In this document: in pieces, positions 24,561 to 36,621 of the stretch
Position numbering within the stretch: the first letter of the stretch is position 1
Layout of the letters: the number at the start of each line of letters is the position of its first letter
Program-made: the position numbers and the translations under genes
The notes under the pieces: generated by a model
What the model saw: only the letters and a program-made list of their open reading frames with translations
Database searches by the model: none
What the model was told of the DNA's origin: nothing
From: Buxus sempervirens
Lineage: Eukaryota > Streptophyta > Magnoliopsida > Buxales > Buxaceae
Direction of reading: 5' to 3'
Length of the DNA: 64,000 bases
Assembly: GCA_947561395.2 (NCBI GenBank)
Contig: OX387190.1
Span: 8,860,858 to 8,924,857, forward strand

Positions 24561-27552
24561 TGTAACGCCCCGAACCCGGGTCAGTGCAAACCGGCACCTA
24601 ACCCGAACCCGGTTCGCTACTGTAACAACCCAAGTCCGGTTCAACAACCAAACTCGAGGTGTTACCACGAAGCTGGGGTCAGATACAAACCAAGATTCAC
24701 AATAATTTTAAAATTTACAAATTAATTACATCAGAGTTATGGTGGCCAATAACAACAATTCTTTATTCAATAATATCAATTCTGTTTACAATAAAGTTTA
24801 TCTAATCAACATGTGGCATTAATACCAATTATATTTCTACCCATCAAATTAAAACCCCATCTTCGCGATCTCTCCAAGCAACCTGAAAAATAGGGGAAAA
24901 CGGAGTGAGATTTACATCTCAGCAAGTAGCAGGTGCATGCAATTTGAAACAGTCCAATATAAGCAAATAGTCATGAGGTATTCGATTAATCAACGATAAG
25001 ACGAGAAATCCAAGTTATTCATGGCAATTCCAAATAAAACGATAAAACAGACGATCATGTATAACTACCAATAACTTGATGTTAACGGGGTAAAACCGAT
25101 AAAAGCGATAAAACACGTGCCATTGCAGGACTCACAAAGATGATAAGTATTTGAGATGACACTCGACTAAATGCTGTTCCACCGTGTGACTTAGGGGCAG
25201 TGCTACTTGATGATACTCAAGCCCCATGCAGCGCAGCTTAGGCAAGAGCCGTAGTCACCGACTTATTGCGCACGAACCCCGCAGAGTTGGACGTACCACC
25301 AGCATGCAGCACCAGAATCAATACATGGAGTGTGGTCGCTTATCCACATGTACAGGGAATCACCAGCGGCTCACCGGGGTGTCCCTCCAGACATAGGACC
25401 CTCCCAGAGCAAACTAACTTGCAAAGGGAAGCGCGCTCGCATATAGGAGTAAATCAATCCAAACTAAATACCACTTAGCTAACCAGCCAAAACTATGGAT
25501 CCATATACAGCTAAGCCCACTGACACAAACCACGATAAAACCACATACGGGAGGACACGCTAATGTAGAAGGCATACACACTTTTACCCGTAAAGGATTA
25601 CACATCTCTACACAAAGGATTACCCATCTCTGCCGTAAAAGATAGTATCAACTCAACCACAGAAGCCGTATCACCCAACCGTAAAATTAAAGAGAACAAC
25701 ATCATACCACATACCAATCCATACCAAAGTATTCCATTCCATGTGAAATCCATGATTCAATCATAACAAATCCAATTATAGGCATTTTCAGAATAACATA
25801 TGCAATTCTTCCAATTATATTCAAAATAAAACTCAAGTATCATAAATCCGATAAAATCTGAGTTTAAGCAATTCCAATAGCCAATATTCTTATATAAAGC
25901 TCAAATAAAAGTAAATCAAATCATGCTTGATCTTTTCCTTCTTAATCCCTTTATTAGAATCCAATTTCCTACCTTAGCACCTAAGCTAGTTTTTATTTGA
26001 ATTTTCTGTATTTTATTTTTCCAGCATGTTCTACAAACCTAGAATGAAGTTTAAAAGATGTTTATAAGCTATAAATTTCAGTAGTATTATTTCTAGCAAT
26101 ATCCATACCCTTTGACTCTTTTATAAACAATCCTTTCATTATAACCTTCAATTTATTGCTTATTATTTCCAAATTAATTTTATAATTTTTATAGCTTAAT
26201 TAGGTCCTTATAAAGATGCTAACATGCTTAACTAATCATAAGAATTATTGGGTATTTATTCGAATTACAAAATCCCCAAAATCTACAAATTCTGCATAGA
26301 GCGCCTACCTCTACAGGGCTGGGCGATCCTAGGCGCTAGTGCAATTCTTGACAGAAATTTCCAGATTTTCCAATTTCGGATTCTTATGCTTTTGCTATAG
26401 GTTTTCTTGGTCTAATTTAATCTACAAACTTTCTGAAACTTACCTAGAGCCTTCTAGAGAAATTTTTATGAATTAAATACCCTCCTACCTTTATTTACAT
26501 AATCCAACTAAACTTTCTTCATTAATTGATAAATCCACCAAGAACACAAATCATGAAAATATAAGCAACTTGATTCCATGTAAATACAGTTCCGTCTAAT
26601 CCATGCTAACCATATGAAATCACAGAAATCAAAATCATGCAATTCCTCACGTTTTCCAAGGGTTACTACTTGCCTTATACGCTAAATCCTTCTTCCATTG
26701 CACCTTCTAATTCTGGACCAGAATGTTGCTCCCAACCGTACCAAGCTAGACTCTTCCAATTCAAATATCCACCGTTCACAATGTAGTTTTATCAGTCACG
26801 AACAAAACCTCAAAATTTGAAGGCGATCCACCGTACGGATTTTCCCCGATCGCATTTGGATGGTGGCTGGTCAGACACCTCCATTAGAGACCTCCTTCCT
26901 TCCTCTCCCTCATTTCTCTCCATAAGAAACCCACGAAAATCCCCTCTCTTCTAACCTTAGTCTCCTATTTATACTAAGCTTTAGAAATCCTAAACAAACC
27001 CTAATTGGCTAACTTAATTTGGGCTAACCCAACCATGGTCTAGTTAATGTCTAATCCTTTCTAATTTAATTCCTACTTTTTCTCCACCTTCTATTTTCAA
27101 CTTAAATGATACTAATTAAGTTTCTTATTATCTAAACTCATGAAAATAACCTAATTTCGTGCAAAATATTTAATTAAAAATTTCTATCACTTAAAACCTT
27201 ATTTTCTCCAAATTAAGACATGAAATCTCCTAATTACCCTTTTTCCCTATTTTAGGCTTTTATTAATTTCTTTTAATTTCTAACTTGTCAAAATAATTTG
27301 TTTTCTTCTATTTTCTAATTCTAGTTATTATTTGATGATCTATTTACTAATTACCCTTTTCTGGAAATTACCAAAATACCCTTTTATTCTTTTAGGCTAA
27401 TTTCATTAAAATTCTTTCTTTATCTTTAACTTAGAACTTATTTGAATTAATTATCCTCTAAATCTTCACTTTTTATTTTAACCAGGACTTAACTCATATT
27501 TTTTTTTATTTATTATTTATTTATTTATTAGGTGAAAAATCGGGGTTTTACA
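24561..27552 (-). mobile_element. S12: solo LTR in S11, minus strand
   Basis: On the minus strand starts TGTAAAACCCCGATTTT at 27552 and ends GTTCGGGGCGTTACA at 24561. TSD GACCC at 24556-24560 and 27553-27557. Length 2992 bp; S18 is the same family at 2993 bp. Minus-strand TATA box at 26964-26973 (TATAAATAGG), donor AAG|GCAAGTAG starting at 26673, island GCGCCTAGGATCGCC at 26296-26335, TATGGATCCATA 25494-25505, acceptor TTTTTCAG ending near 24883. The last 60 bp hold an internal second TGTAAC-type end (24620), also present in S18. Confidence 0.92.
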
Positions 27553-27993
27553 GACCCAGGGGTTGAATTGGTTTAATGGGTTGATTTAAATTGGCTTAAA
27601 GGAGAAGGGGCAAATTAGTAAAAGACTTTAAATAAATTAAACAAAGACCTAGTAGTGCATGGAGTTATGCACGTTCATCACAAAATTAGAAACCAGCAGT
27701 GAGGTTTCCTTGCTTGTTTCCTATTCTTCTTTTAGTTGCCTTGTGATCAAACCCTAAACCCTAAACAAATTGTGGGAGCCGTCTTAGAGAAGAAGGATGA
27801 GTATTTTCATGTATAGAGAACTCAGGTAAGAGCAAGTTAATAACGAGTTCTGTTCTGGAGATTTTTGTATGTTAAAGAGTTATTAAAAGTGTGATTTTTA
27901 ACCCAGATGTGATCGGACTTGTTGGGATCATTTGACAAAACTTTGGGGTGATATTTCGAGGCTCTTAGGGGAGATTTGAGTTCCTAAAACCAG

Positions 27994-29320
27994 GTAAGTA
28001 GTCCATTGACACTTACAAAAATCTAAATTCGCGTTTAGACAATATTCATGGTTATTAGATGTTTGATGCGTTGATTTCGTTATTTATGATGTTTTATGTG
28101 TTGGGAATTGTTCTAGCATGTGTATAATGTATTTTGGAATGATTTAAAATGTTTTTATGCATTATTTTTGAGTTGTGGAATTTTTATTAAATTTCGCAAA
28201 GTTACGGATTTTTCACGTATCGGACTGCCTGAGCAGTCGCTCGAGCGATCTATGTATATAGTTGAAAACCCGAGAGCAATTTTAACCAGATTGAACTACC
28301 GCTAGAGCAGTCTATCGAGTGACCTACCCTGAAATTACCTGTTTTGTAAGGCCGATCGAGCGGCCAGTCTATCAGATTTTGGGAAACTTGACTTTTCAAC
28401 CTAGTTTTTACTAAGGAAGTGGTTCTATTCAATTTTAACCTATGTACTATCAAGATTGGGGTATTTAGGAAGTGTTTGCATTGGTGGATGTTTAAAATTC
28501 AATTTTATAAAGATTTTGGGTAGATGTTTCTAAAGAAGAACTTTTACATGATTCTATTGTTCCAAAAGGTTTTATTTTTAACCAAAGTTGGTTTTGTGTG
28601 TTCATACACCTGTGTTTGGGTGATATGAAGGTATTATGTGCATCGATGGAGTCGATACACATTTGGGACATATTGACCCATTGAAACTTGGAATTTTGGA
28701 CATATGACTTGGTACATTCTGTTTGGTTTTTGGGTCACATGGTGTGACGAGGTAGGTGCCTGATTTATTGTATCCCGTATGGGCGGATTTGGTTACAGAT
28801 ATGGTTCTGTATTTGGTGGGTGTCATTGAGAAGTATGTCCATTACCCTGGTTGTTTTTCTCACTGTTGAGTGGGCTTAGCAGTTATGTGGATCCATAGAA
28901 TAGCTAGCAAGTGAAATATGTATTAGAGGGGTTTGAATTCTGTGTCTGAGGCATTCCATCATCTCAAGGATGGTACTGCTCCTGGATTGGTCGGTCACTA
29001 CGTTACCCACTCCTGGATTGGTTGGGCCGTACATGCTAACTCATGGTTGGGTTCTTTTGTTGGTGTTGAATAGCCAGACTGCAAGGCGGTTGGTCCATCG
29101 TAATTCGGTTAGGTAGCATATTGGCACATGTCTACTCTCTTTATCTGATATAATATTTCATGAGTCCCATGAGGTGGACAAATTTTATTTCATTGTTGTC
29201 TTGATTCTTATTGTGGTTATTCAGATTAAGCGTTGCATATTTTATTGTGGTCAACTATTTGCATGACTGCTTACTGAGATAGTGTTTCTCACATTATTGT
29301 TTTATCGATTTTGTTTTCAG
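27994..29320 (+). other. Inferred LTR intron of S11 (GT-AG)
   Basis: Donor AACCAG|GTAAGTAG is a near-perfect plant donor; acceptor TTTTGTTTTCAG. 1327 bp, with the GCTCGAG island inside. Confidence 0.55.
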
Positions 29321-29406
29321 ATATTCCTGGAGAGGACGTTGCCGGGGCAGAGACACCGGGAGAATACTGTGATTACCAGGAAGAAGATTATCTCATTCCT
29401 ATGTAG
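29320..29406 (+). other. Candidate terminal exon of S11, frame ends YQEEDYLIPM
   Basis: Reads D-I-P-G-E-D after the acceptor and closes at TAG 29404-29406. It shares the EED-Y core with S8, S14 and S21. Confidence 0.45.
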
Positions 29407-31455
29407 GACATAGAGAGGCCTTTAGATTTATGTTCTTAGGGATTATTTTCAGTATTATATTAAGGAGTTTGATGTCTTTTGAAAGGAAGATTGGTATCTT
29501 CAATCCACACCTTGGTGGATGTTATTTATGTTTATTTAGTTGAACTCTTTCCAGACGTCATAGATGATAAATAAAAGGATTCTTTTGGTAGTTTAATTCC
29601 GCGCTTCTAAAAGATGATTTTATTTCCGCACTCTGATATAATTAATGAAGTTGTTTAAGTTTGGAATAGTGTTTTGGGCCATTTTCCCTAACGAACCAGA
29701 TTTGGGTTTATGTGGTTAAGTAAACCTAGATCCGGGGCGTTACAGGTCGCTCAAGCGACCTAAGCTAGATTTTAATATTTGGGGATTTTAGGTCTAAATT
29801 AATATTTAATAATTTTCCTAGCAATTTAAATATTGTAACACCTGTATAGGGGTTAAATTGAGGTGTAGGAACTAGCGGAATTTAATTAGGAATTAAGACT
29901 AATAATTTGGAATGATGAATGTAAATAGGTGTTTAAAAGAACAAGATTGTAGAAACAGTGGATTAGACCTAGTTAAACATAAATTTGGGGAGTAGAACCA
30001 ACTCTTAAATTACAATATGTGTCTATATGATCTGCTAGAAGTGAAGAATAACAAAAATTACAAAATGTAATACCTTAGGTTTGAATTACAGAAGTTGGGC
30101 ATTAATAGGTAATTTAATTAGAGAAGTTTTACTCAAGACTTAGAAACCTTATTATTACTTATGAATGTGAAATATAACTTGTCTAAAACTTAATAATCAT
30201 GATTCACGTACGATAAGATTTATGAAAACCGATTTGGAGATTTAATCAGGGTTTTGGATGTGTTTTCTTAAAAGGGATTTAATTTCAGGTTAATAAGAAA
30301 TTTATTATTCTTTCTAATACGGTTGAGCGATACTGCTTCCTGTGGTTGAATTGAGTGTATTCCTCCTGCAGTAGAAGTGTGTATTCTCCCGTGTTAGAGA
30401 TGCATTTACTATGCATTTGCATTAATGAGATTGAAACATGTATATCACCTGAGAATGAGTTATGATAATTGACTTTGAAATTATTATAATCGAGATTATG
30501 GATTACGGAATTGTGAATATGGATCGGCAAATTAATTGTAAATAGAATAAATTGTAATACGTGTGAGTTGTGTCTAGCGAGCATAGCTGTATATGGATCC
30601 ATAAGCTAAGCTAGATAGTGAAGGGGTATTTCATTTGGGTTGTTTACTCCAAATTTGTGCTCACGCTTCATTTGCAAGTTTGTTTGCATCAGGAGGTCTT
30701 CATGTCAATAGGATCTCATTTCAGATTTGAGTTGCTGGTGAGTACCTTGTATGTGCGGATTAGCGACCATCCCCATGTTCAGATTCATGGGCTGCATGCT
30801 TGGGTAGTACATGCCAAACTCTGTATTTCATATATGAGTTGTTGGTACGTAAGTTTCGTGCGCAATATGTCGATGTCTAGGCCTCATATTGTCAGATTCC
30901 ATTCGGGTGTGAGGATTGTATTACTGGCTACGCACATAAGTCGCATGGTGGCGTAATGAATGAAGAATATCTGTTCAAAGACTTATCTTGCTTCATGAGT
31001 CCCGTGATGTCAAATGTAGCGTTTTGTGTATATTTTATCATTTATGTTTAAATTGCTTACATGGACTTGAATTATTGCTTCTGCTTCGATTTATCATTAT
31101 ACCTCATGACTATTTCATAAAATAGACTATTTTATTGCATGCACCTTGCTACTTGTTGAGATTTATATCTCACTCTAATTTTCCCCTATTTTTCAATATG
31201 CTTGGAGAGATCGTCAAGTTTGGGGTAGTGAACACATGGGTAGAATTATGATTCAAGACACTAGAATTAATTCAGATTAAAGAATTTCTTATTGTAAATT
31301 AATTTGTTCAAATTTGATTAATTATACTATGCTTCCATTTGTACTCTGATATAAAAAAATTAAAAATTTTAAATTCCTCATAAATTTTAGTTTGTTCTGG
31401 CCCAATTTTTCTAACACTCCGGGTTTGGTTGTTGAACCGAATCCGGGGCGTTACA

Positions 31456-31962
31456 AGACAACTCATTAAATCTAGTCTCATACAAGGCTACAATCAGACC
31501 ACCCTAAGCTATCACCAAGAACTTAGCCTCCTTCTGCATCCTTCCTTCCTCTAGGAAATACTGCCTATAGAACCTCTAAATGAATAGGTCCCCTATAATA
31601 TCCAGTCCTACATCAATGATCTCCTTGCGAGTAGATTTCCATCAAAAATCTGCCTCTCCCTCCAGAACGTAAGTAGGAAGTCTCACGTTGCTATCCTCTA
31701 GGCAATCAATAGCCTCAAAGATCTTCTCTAGCCTTAGTAGCTATCTCTCAGCCTCCATGGGATCAGGATGTCCATGGAATGGTAGTGGAAATATCTTCCT
31801 AAACTATTCCATAGCATCCCTAGGATGATACCCATTATTCCTCCTATTATTTCCATTCGATTGCTCATCATCGTTCTTGTTTCCATTTCCATTACCATTG
31901 TTGTTCAATGCTGCCTACTGCTACAAATCATTGGAAATAGTGCCCAAAGCTCTCTAGATCTC
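31456..31962 (-). pseudogene. Ty3/gypsy gag fragment, broken
   Basis: Read from 31962 down to 31456 the frame gives a gypsy Gag core: an Asn-rich linker, then FRKIFPLPFHGHPDP, LLRLEKIFEAIDC, VRLPTYVLEG, RFYRQYF and LYETRFNELS, the order typical of plant chromovirus capsid. Several in-frame stops are seen where the family has Trp or Gln (for example after DAME, after EAER and in the RFYRQYF block), all explicable as C-to-T or G-to-A changes. S6 was inserted after NELS (31455/31456) and S13 borders it at 31963, so only about 165 codons remain. It may be the gag of the minus-strand gypsy whose pol lies at 43.6-55.3 kb, or of another copy. Confidence 0.8.
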
Positions 31963-32295
31963 TGTAAGACCCCGAGTTCTTGCTAATATTAATTGTGAGA
32001 AATAATTAGTGAGCCTAATTTCATGTAATTGGTGACTTTTCCAGATAACTGAGGAGCAAGGGCAAAAGTGGAATTTCTAGAAATTAAGTGAGCAGAGTTA
32101 TAACTTAAGGTATGTGATGGTTATAACTTAATTGTATAGGTGATTATGTTACAACATTAAAGTAAGTTGTTTGGGTGTTAGATCATTATTGCTGGGTGGT
32201 ATGGTATTTAATCGAGGGATGAGAAATATTGGTGTAGAAATCAGCCATGGATGAGCAACCAGCAAATCAAGCAAGGTTTAAGCACCATCAGAAAT

Positions 32296-32305
32296 TATAA
32301 ATAGG
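32296..32305 (+). promoter_or_regulatory. TATA box of S13
   Basis: TATAAATAGG. The sister LTR S16 lacks a 31-bp segment that contains this box, so S13 is the informative copy. S20 has TATAAATTGG at the equivalent place (60140-60149). Confidence 0.7.
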
Positions 32306-34155
32306 TTGCTTGCGTGAATCGCCAATTCGTTTGCTAAATTGGAGGTAAGAATCAGAGAGCAGCTGCAGGAGAAAGGTAAGGGTTCTGAGAGTTGCTGGAG
32401 TTGGAGGGTTTGGAATCAAGTGAAGCAGAAGCTCTTGCTGATCGGTGATATCAGTGTCGAGAGTTAGGGAATTGTGAGCGATCAAGTGCAGATCCGCGGG
32501 GATCAGGTAAGGATCATTTCATTAATAAATTAGTGAAGGAATTCAAGTGAGGAAACAATTTCAATTTAGATCTGAGCAGATCTAAACGTTTTGTAGATCA
32601 AGAGCAATCGCCGGAAGGAATTTCCAATTCAAAGGCGTTTGAACAGAGGATTGGAAGCTAGAAGATCTGAGTTAGCTATCCAGGTAAGTAACACTGGATT
32701 TATACGGGCTTGCGATCGATTGCATGATTTTGATTGGATATATATGCTGCAAGTAAGATTAACAGTGGAATTTGGTTTTAAGAGCAAATGGTCGAATCTG
32801 AGCATGAACTTAGTTAGATTAATTTCAAATTGAATTGATAGGATTGTTAGAGGTGTTGGGAGTTTGGAATTGCCATCGTAGAAGCTCCAATTTAGGTCAG
32901 TCATGTTGGAATCAAAGTTACAGAGGCTAGAAATTAGTTGTCAGGAAAAATGGGGGTATTCGCTGAGTGCCGCTCACTGGCATTACTCGGCAGCACTCAG
33001 TGGTTGTTCAAATAGGGGTATCCACCGCTTGCTGCCTGGTTCCTCCCATTGAGCTGAAGTAGGCGGACCTGTTCAATCTTTCAGTTGGGTTTGACTGAGC
33101 CATTCTAACCCAATTTTGGCAATTCTAAGGGTTCCAAAACTTGTCTAGGAGCTGAATAGAGATGTTAGGAGTATTTATGAATGCTTGTAAACTACTGAGT
33201 ATTATTCCATCATTTACTTGAAGGATTTATGAGGGTTAAAGTTAGGTTTTGAGGTGATTGTGAGGGATTTGGTTGCTGGTTCAATACTATGAGTTCCTGG
33301 TTTGGTTTGTTCCATGTTTTACTATTAATTTCTGTTTTGTGACACCTTCTAAGTGGAGTTTTATCATATTTTAATATGCTGGGCAAAACTTGTAAAATGG
33401 TTTTCTTTAGTAAAGGTTTGTATTAAAGTTTTTCGATGGTTGTTCCTGGTTTTGGAAATTACGATTAAAGTTTTATGAGTTATTGTTTTGGTCATGAGTG
33501 ATCAGATGAGTTGTTTTGTGATGGTAATACCAGAGATTGGTTGGTGTGTGAGTTGTCTTGTTTTGGACTAGCTTTGTAAGACCCTGAATTTTGTGAGTAT
33601 TTATTTATTATTTAGTTATTTATTCTGATGTATAAACTGTGTTTATCAGGTTATTTTGTGGTTTGAGGGCTTAGCCCATACTCATATGTACAGGCGTTAT
33701 ATAGCCATTTTTTCGAAAAATCGTAGTATTATCATTGGTATTATTAAGGTGTAGTTATGTGATTTTAACGCGAATAGATGCTGAACAGGTAGTGTCTTCC
33801 GTAGGCGAGCATGCATAGGATCAAAGAAATGGGAGAGTATTCGAGCGAGCATGTAACAAGTAAGTGGACAAAAATGGAAAGTAGGGTTCGGGTTTATGAG
33901 AATGCGCTTAGCATAATTTCGGCAACATTTTCGTTAACTCTGGACATAAGGAGAATTGGCGATTTCGGCTGGAGGGCGACTAGGGCTTCCGTTCGTGAAG
34001 AACCATCTATCGCAAGTGCTGGAAGAAGGAGTTCGGAGCTGAATTTCCTTGGGTTATTTCTCTCTGCTCGAGAAGAGTAGTTTCGATAGGTTTTCATTCG
34101 CGCGCGTGGCCGAGAAGTGATCGGCCGGGGTTTTATCATTCGGGAATAAGCACAG

Positions 34156-35725
34156 GTGAGTAGCACTGTTTTATAACTGGGTTTTGTGTTTTGGGTTTTC
34201 TCGAGCTTATTCGGATGCATGTTTTGAATATTTAGTGATAGTATGATGTTTTTTGTTTTTCTGGTTTTTCGGAAAGTTGCATGAACAGAGTCTCCGGATT
34301 GAAGTTTTAATTGAAAATGAAAGTGTTTAGATTAATTTCAAATATGGTTGGGAAGTCTTCTGGGAGTATTAGGAGTGTACTGGAGTAGTTACAGACCTTC
34401 ACAAACCGGCCAGTCATGTAGATCTCAAAATAACAGAGAAATGAAAACTACAGGGGGTATCCGCTCACCTCGCGCTCACCGGCGTTCACCTCGGAGGTAG
34501 GCGCCCTGTTAAAAATGACCTACCGCCGATCTCGCGCCCACCTCGCGCTCATCTCGCGCGAAGTAGAAAACAAGGCGCCCATCTCGCGCGAATCCCGCGC
34601 CCACCTCACGCCCACCTCACGCCCATCTCGCGCTCACCTAGCGTCGGGTGAGCGGCAGGTCGCTTTTGCCCATTTTCTTCACCGCCGACCGGCGCTCACC
34701 TCGCGCCCACCTCGATAGGTGAGCGGCAGACCTATTTTGCTTACCGAAATGGAATTTCTGATTTGACCAAGAGCATTTGCACTTCTTAGGGGTTAAACCA
34801 CTTCACTATTCACTTGGTTAGGAACCTGGGAAACCATTTTGCCTATGAAATTAATAGAGGAAAATTTTGTGAACATCTTATGAGTTTCAAGTTGGGTTTA
34901 GGTTACTTATGAGTATTGTGCCGGACACCGAACTAGTAAGAGTTACCAATTACTTTTCCTTATTCTATACACTGCTTTGATTGAGAAGTTCTTGTATTTC
35001 TGGTTTCACTTGTTGGAAACTTTATACGTATTGAATGGTTTTCTTTGGTATGAATGGATTGAGTTTTACTTTCATATGACTTGTGTTATGGAAATGAGAA
35101 AGTACTGAATGTACTTGAGGCACTGCTTGGTCCAGAGGGACAGGTGATGAATTGTGATGAGTAATTACATGATGTGGAAATGAATGGTTTGTTTTGATAT
35201 TGAAATCGAGATTATACGATGTTTACTGTTTTGGTCTAGCTTGTCCTGGATCCAGATGTTTAAGCTTAGTAATGTGATGTTATTGTTGGTTGTTGGAATT
35301 GCATGGCCTTGTGTGTTGCCACGACCGGTGTAGAGCAGCCAGAAACCCTGAGTAGGCCTGGTTGTCAATGCAGAAACCCGGGGAGTAGGCCTGCATTGGA
35401 TGACGAAACCCTGAGTAGGCCGTCATTTCAGAGTATCCGAAACCCTGAGTAGGCCAGAACTGTGTACATGGAGGTGTGGAGTGTCTACTTGGCATGTTTA
35501 ATTTATCAACCAAACGATAGTCATGACATTGACCAATCGATGCGTTATTGTATTTAACTGAGATGTGAGTTGTTTGATTTGAACTTGGGAAATTGATGTT
35601 GGCTGTTTAAACGTATTGTAGTGTTGTCGATGCATAGTTTTAAAATGTGATTCAACTATTTCTGCATGCATGTGCTACTCGCTGAGATATTCGTATCTCA
35701 CTATGTTGTTGTTCTATTTTTTCAG
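34156..35725 (+). other. Inferred LTR intron of S14 (GT-AG)
   Basis: Donor GCACAG|GTGAGTAGC, acceptor TTCTATTTTTTCAG. 1570 bp. Here the upstream frame that joins in phase to the terminal exon is open for about 50 codons before a stop near 34000, but I see no ATG in it. Confidence 0.55.
34455..34735. repeat. Word island of S14 (CTCGCGCCCACC)
   Basis: At least ten variants of CTCGCGCCCACC or CTCGCGCTCACC in 280 bp. It is strongly CG-rich against an AT-rich background. A 67-codon frame crosses it (34515-34718) but is a repeat artefact. Confidence 0.75.
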
Positions 35726-35802
35726 ATACTCGTGGTGAGGCGATTACTGGGGTAGATCCTACTGAGGCATATAGGGAGGAAGACTACTATTACCTTCCTT
35801 AG
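35725..35802 (+). other. Candidate terminal exon of S14, frame ends YREEDYYYLP
   Basis: From the acceptor G: D-T-R-G-E, and closing YREEDYYYLP then TAG at 35800-35802. This is the best-preserved example, with synonymous differences dominating against S8. Confidence 0.55.
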
Positions 35803-36543
35803 ACTTGTAGGTTATCTGTTCTGAATTTGAGAACTTGAATTAATTGAGATGTATTAAAGTAATTGGGGATGAACCATATGATTTCAGTTCAGTTTAAATG
35901 TTACAATTTTGCATAAATGGAAATGTGCACTCTGTTAGGTTATAGATGTATGATTATCCAGCGATCATAAATTGATTAACGATCCTTGCCTAACCTCCGT
36001 GAGACGTGTTATATCTTTAATGAACAACACGGATCCGGGGCGTTACAAGCTTGTCCCAGATCCTAGACTAAGCTTAATAATGTAATGAGTTGCCTTTATT
36101 GTGGTAATTGCATGGCCATGAGTGTTGCCATGACCAGGGTAGAGCAGCCTGTGTTCCTTGGTAGGTCGGGTTGTCAATGCCAAAACCCAGAGTAGGCCGG
36201 CGTTGGATGACGAAGTTCCTGGGTAGGCAGTCATTTCAGAGTTCTGTGTCTATGTTGACCGGACTGTGTTCTAGGAGGCTTGGATGTCGCTTCGGCATGT
36301 AAATTACACAATACAAGTGAACTCCATGACATTGTCCATGTGTGTATGGTTTATTATTGCTGGTTGGGTTTTGGTTTTATTCTAACAATGAGAACTTGTG
36401 ATTTCCAACCGTATGATCGTTCTTATTGGTTATTCGTGGTTGTATATTATTTGTGGCATGTTTTAGAAATGTTATAAACTATTTCCTCATGCATTTGTTA
36501 CTTGTTGGGATATTCGTATCTCATTCCGTTTGTTTTGTTTTCA

Positions 36544-36621
36544 GATACTCTCGGTGAGGACTCGTCTGCTGCGGTAGAGCCTGCTGATTTCTATAGGAGA
36601 GAGGATAAATACTACCCTTAG
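36544..36621 (+). other. Candidate terminal exon of S13, frame ends YRREDKYYP
   Basis: D-T-L-G-E-D at the start and a YRREDKYYP end, TAG at 36619-36621. The minus-strand copy in S15 (37138 down to 37059) ends YRRDDYYYP. Confidence 0.5.

Larger units (their letters stand above)
24303..29744 (+). mobile_element. S11: solo LTR in S6, hosting S12
   Basis: Starts TGTAAAATCCCAG and ends TCCGGGGCGTTACA. Flanks AGTCG (24298-24302) and GGTCG (29745-29749), a 4/5 match with one A/G difference. Without S12 it is about 2.45 kb. TATATAAGG at 24414-24422, donor CAG|GTAAGTAG at 27994, CGCTCGAGCG island 28230-28360, TGTGGATCCATA palindrome near 28886, acceptor TTGTTTTCAG ending at 29320, frame closing YQEEDYLIPM-stop. 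It landed inside the repeat island of S6. Confidence 0.85.
10727..31455 (+). mobile_element. S6: outer host LTR of the left block (in three visible pieces)
   Basis: Its own sequence is 10727-11469, 24084-24302 and 29745-31455, separated by S7 and S11; its 5' start lies left of the window beyond S4. It ends CCGGGGCGTTACA at 31455, followed by AGACA (probable TSD). The joined pieces read as one LTR: a (GA)n tract, a TATTTAAG-like promoter, donor GAG|GCAAGTAG at 11346, a CGCTCAAGCGACC island (cut by S11), the TATGGATCCATA palindrome at 30592-30603, a hairpin near 31157, and TTTTTCAA where other families have TTTTTCAG. It is inserted in a minus-strand gypsy gag. Confidence 0.7.
33575..36047 (+). 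mobile_element. S14: solo LTR in S13, insertion confirmed by empty sites
   Basis: Starts TGTAAGACCCTGAATT and ends CCGGGGCGTTACA. TSD AGCTT at 33570-33574 and 36048-36052. Length 2473 bp. The homologous LTRs S15 (near 37640) and S16 (near 42030) have a single uninterrupted AGCTTGTCC at this place, which gives two natural empty sites. Donor CACAG|GTGAGTAGC at 34156, island of CTCGCGCCCACC 34455-34735, ACCCTGAGTAGGCC repeats 35330-35460, hairpin 35683-35700, acceptor TTTTTTCAG ending at 35725, frame ending AYREEDYYYLP. Confidence 0.95.

Noticed and set aside
24600..24625. The inner TGTAACAACCC in S12 as the true LTR end
   Set aside because: The exact TSD GACCC fits only the outer end at 24561, and S18 confirms this with AGAGT.
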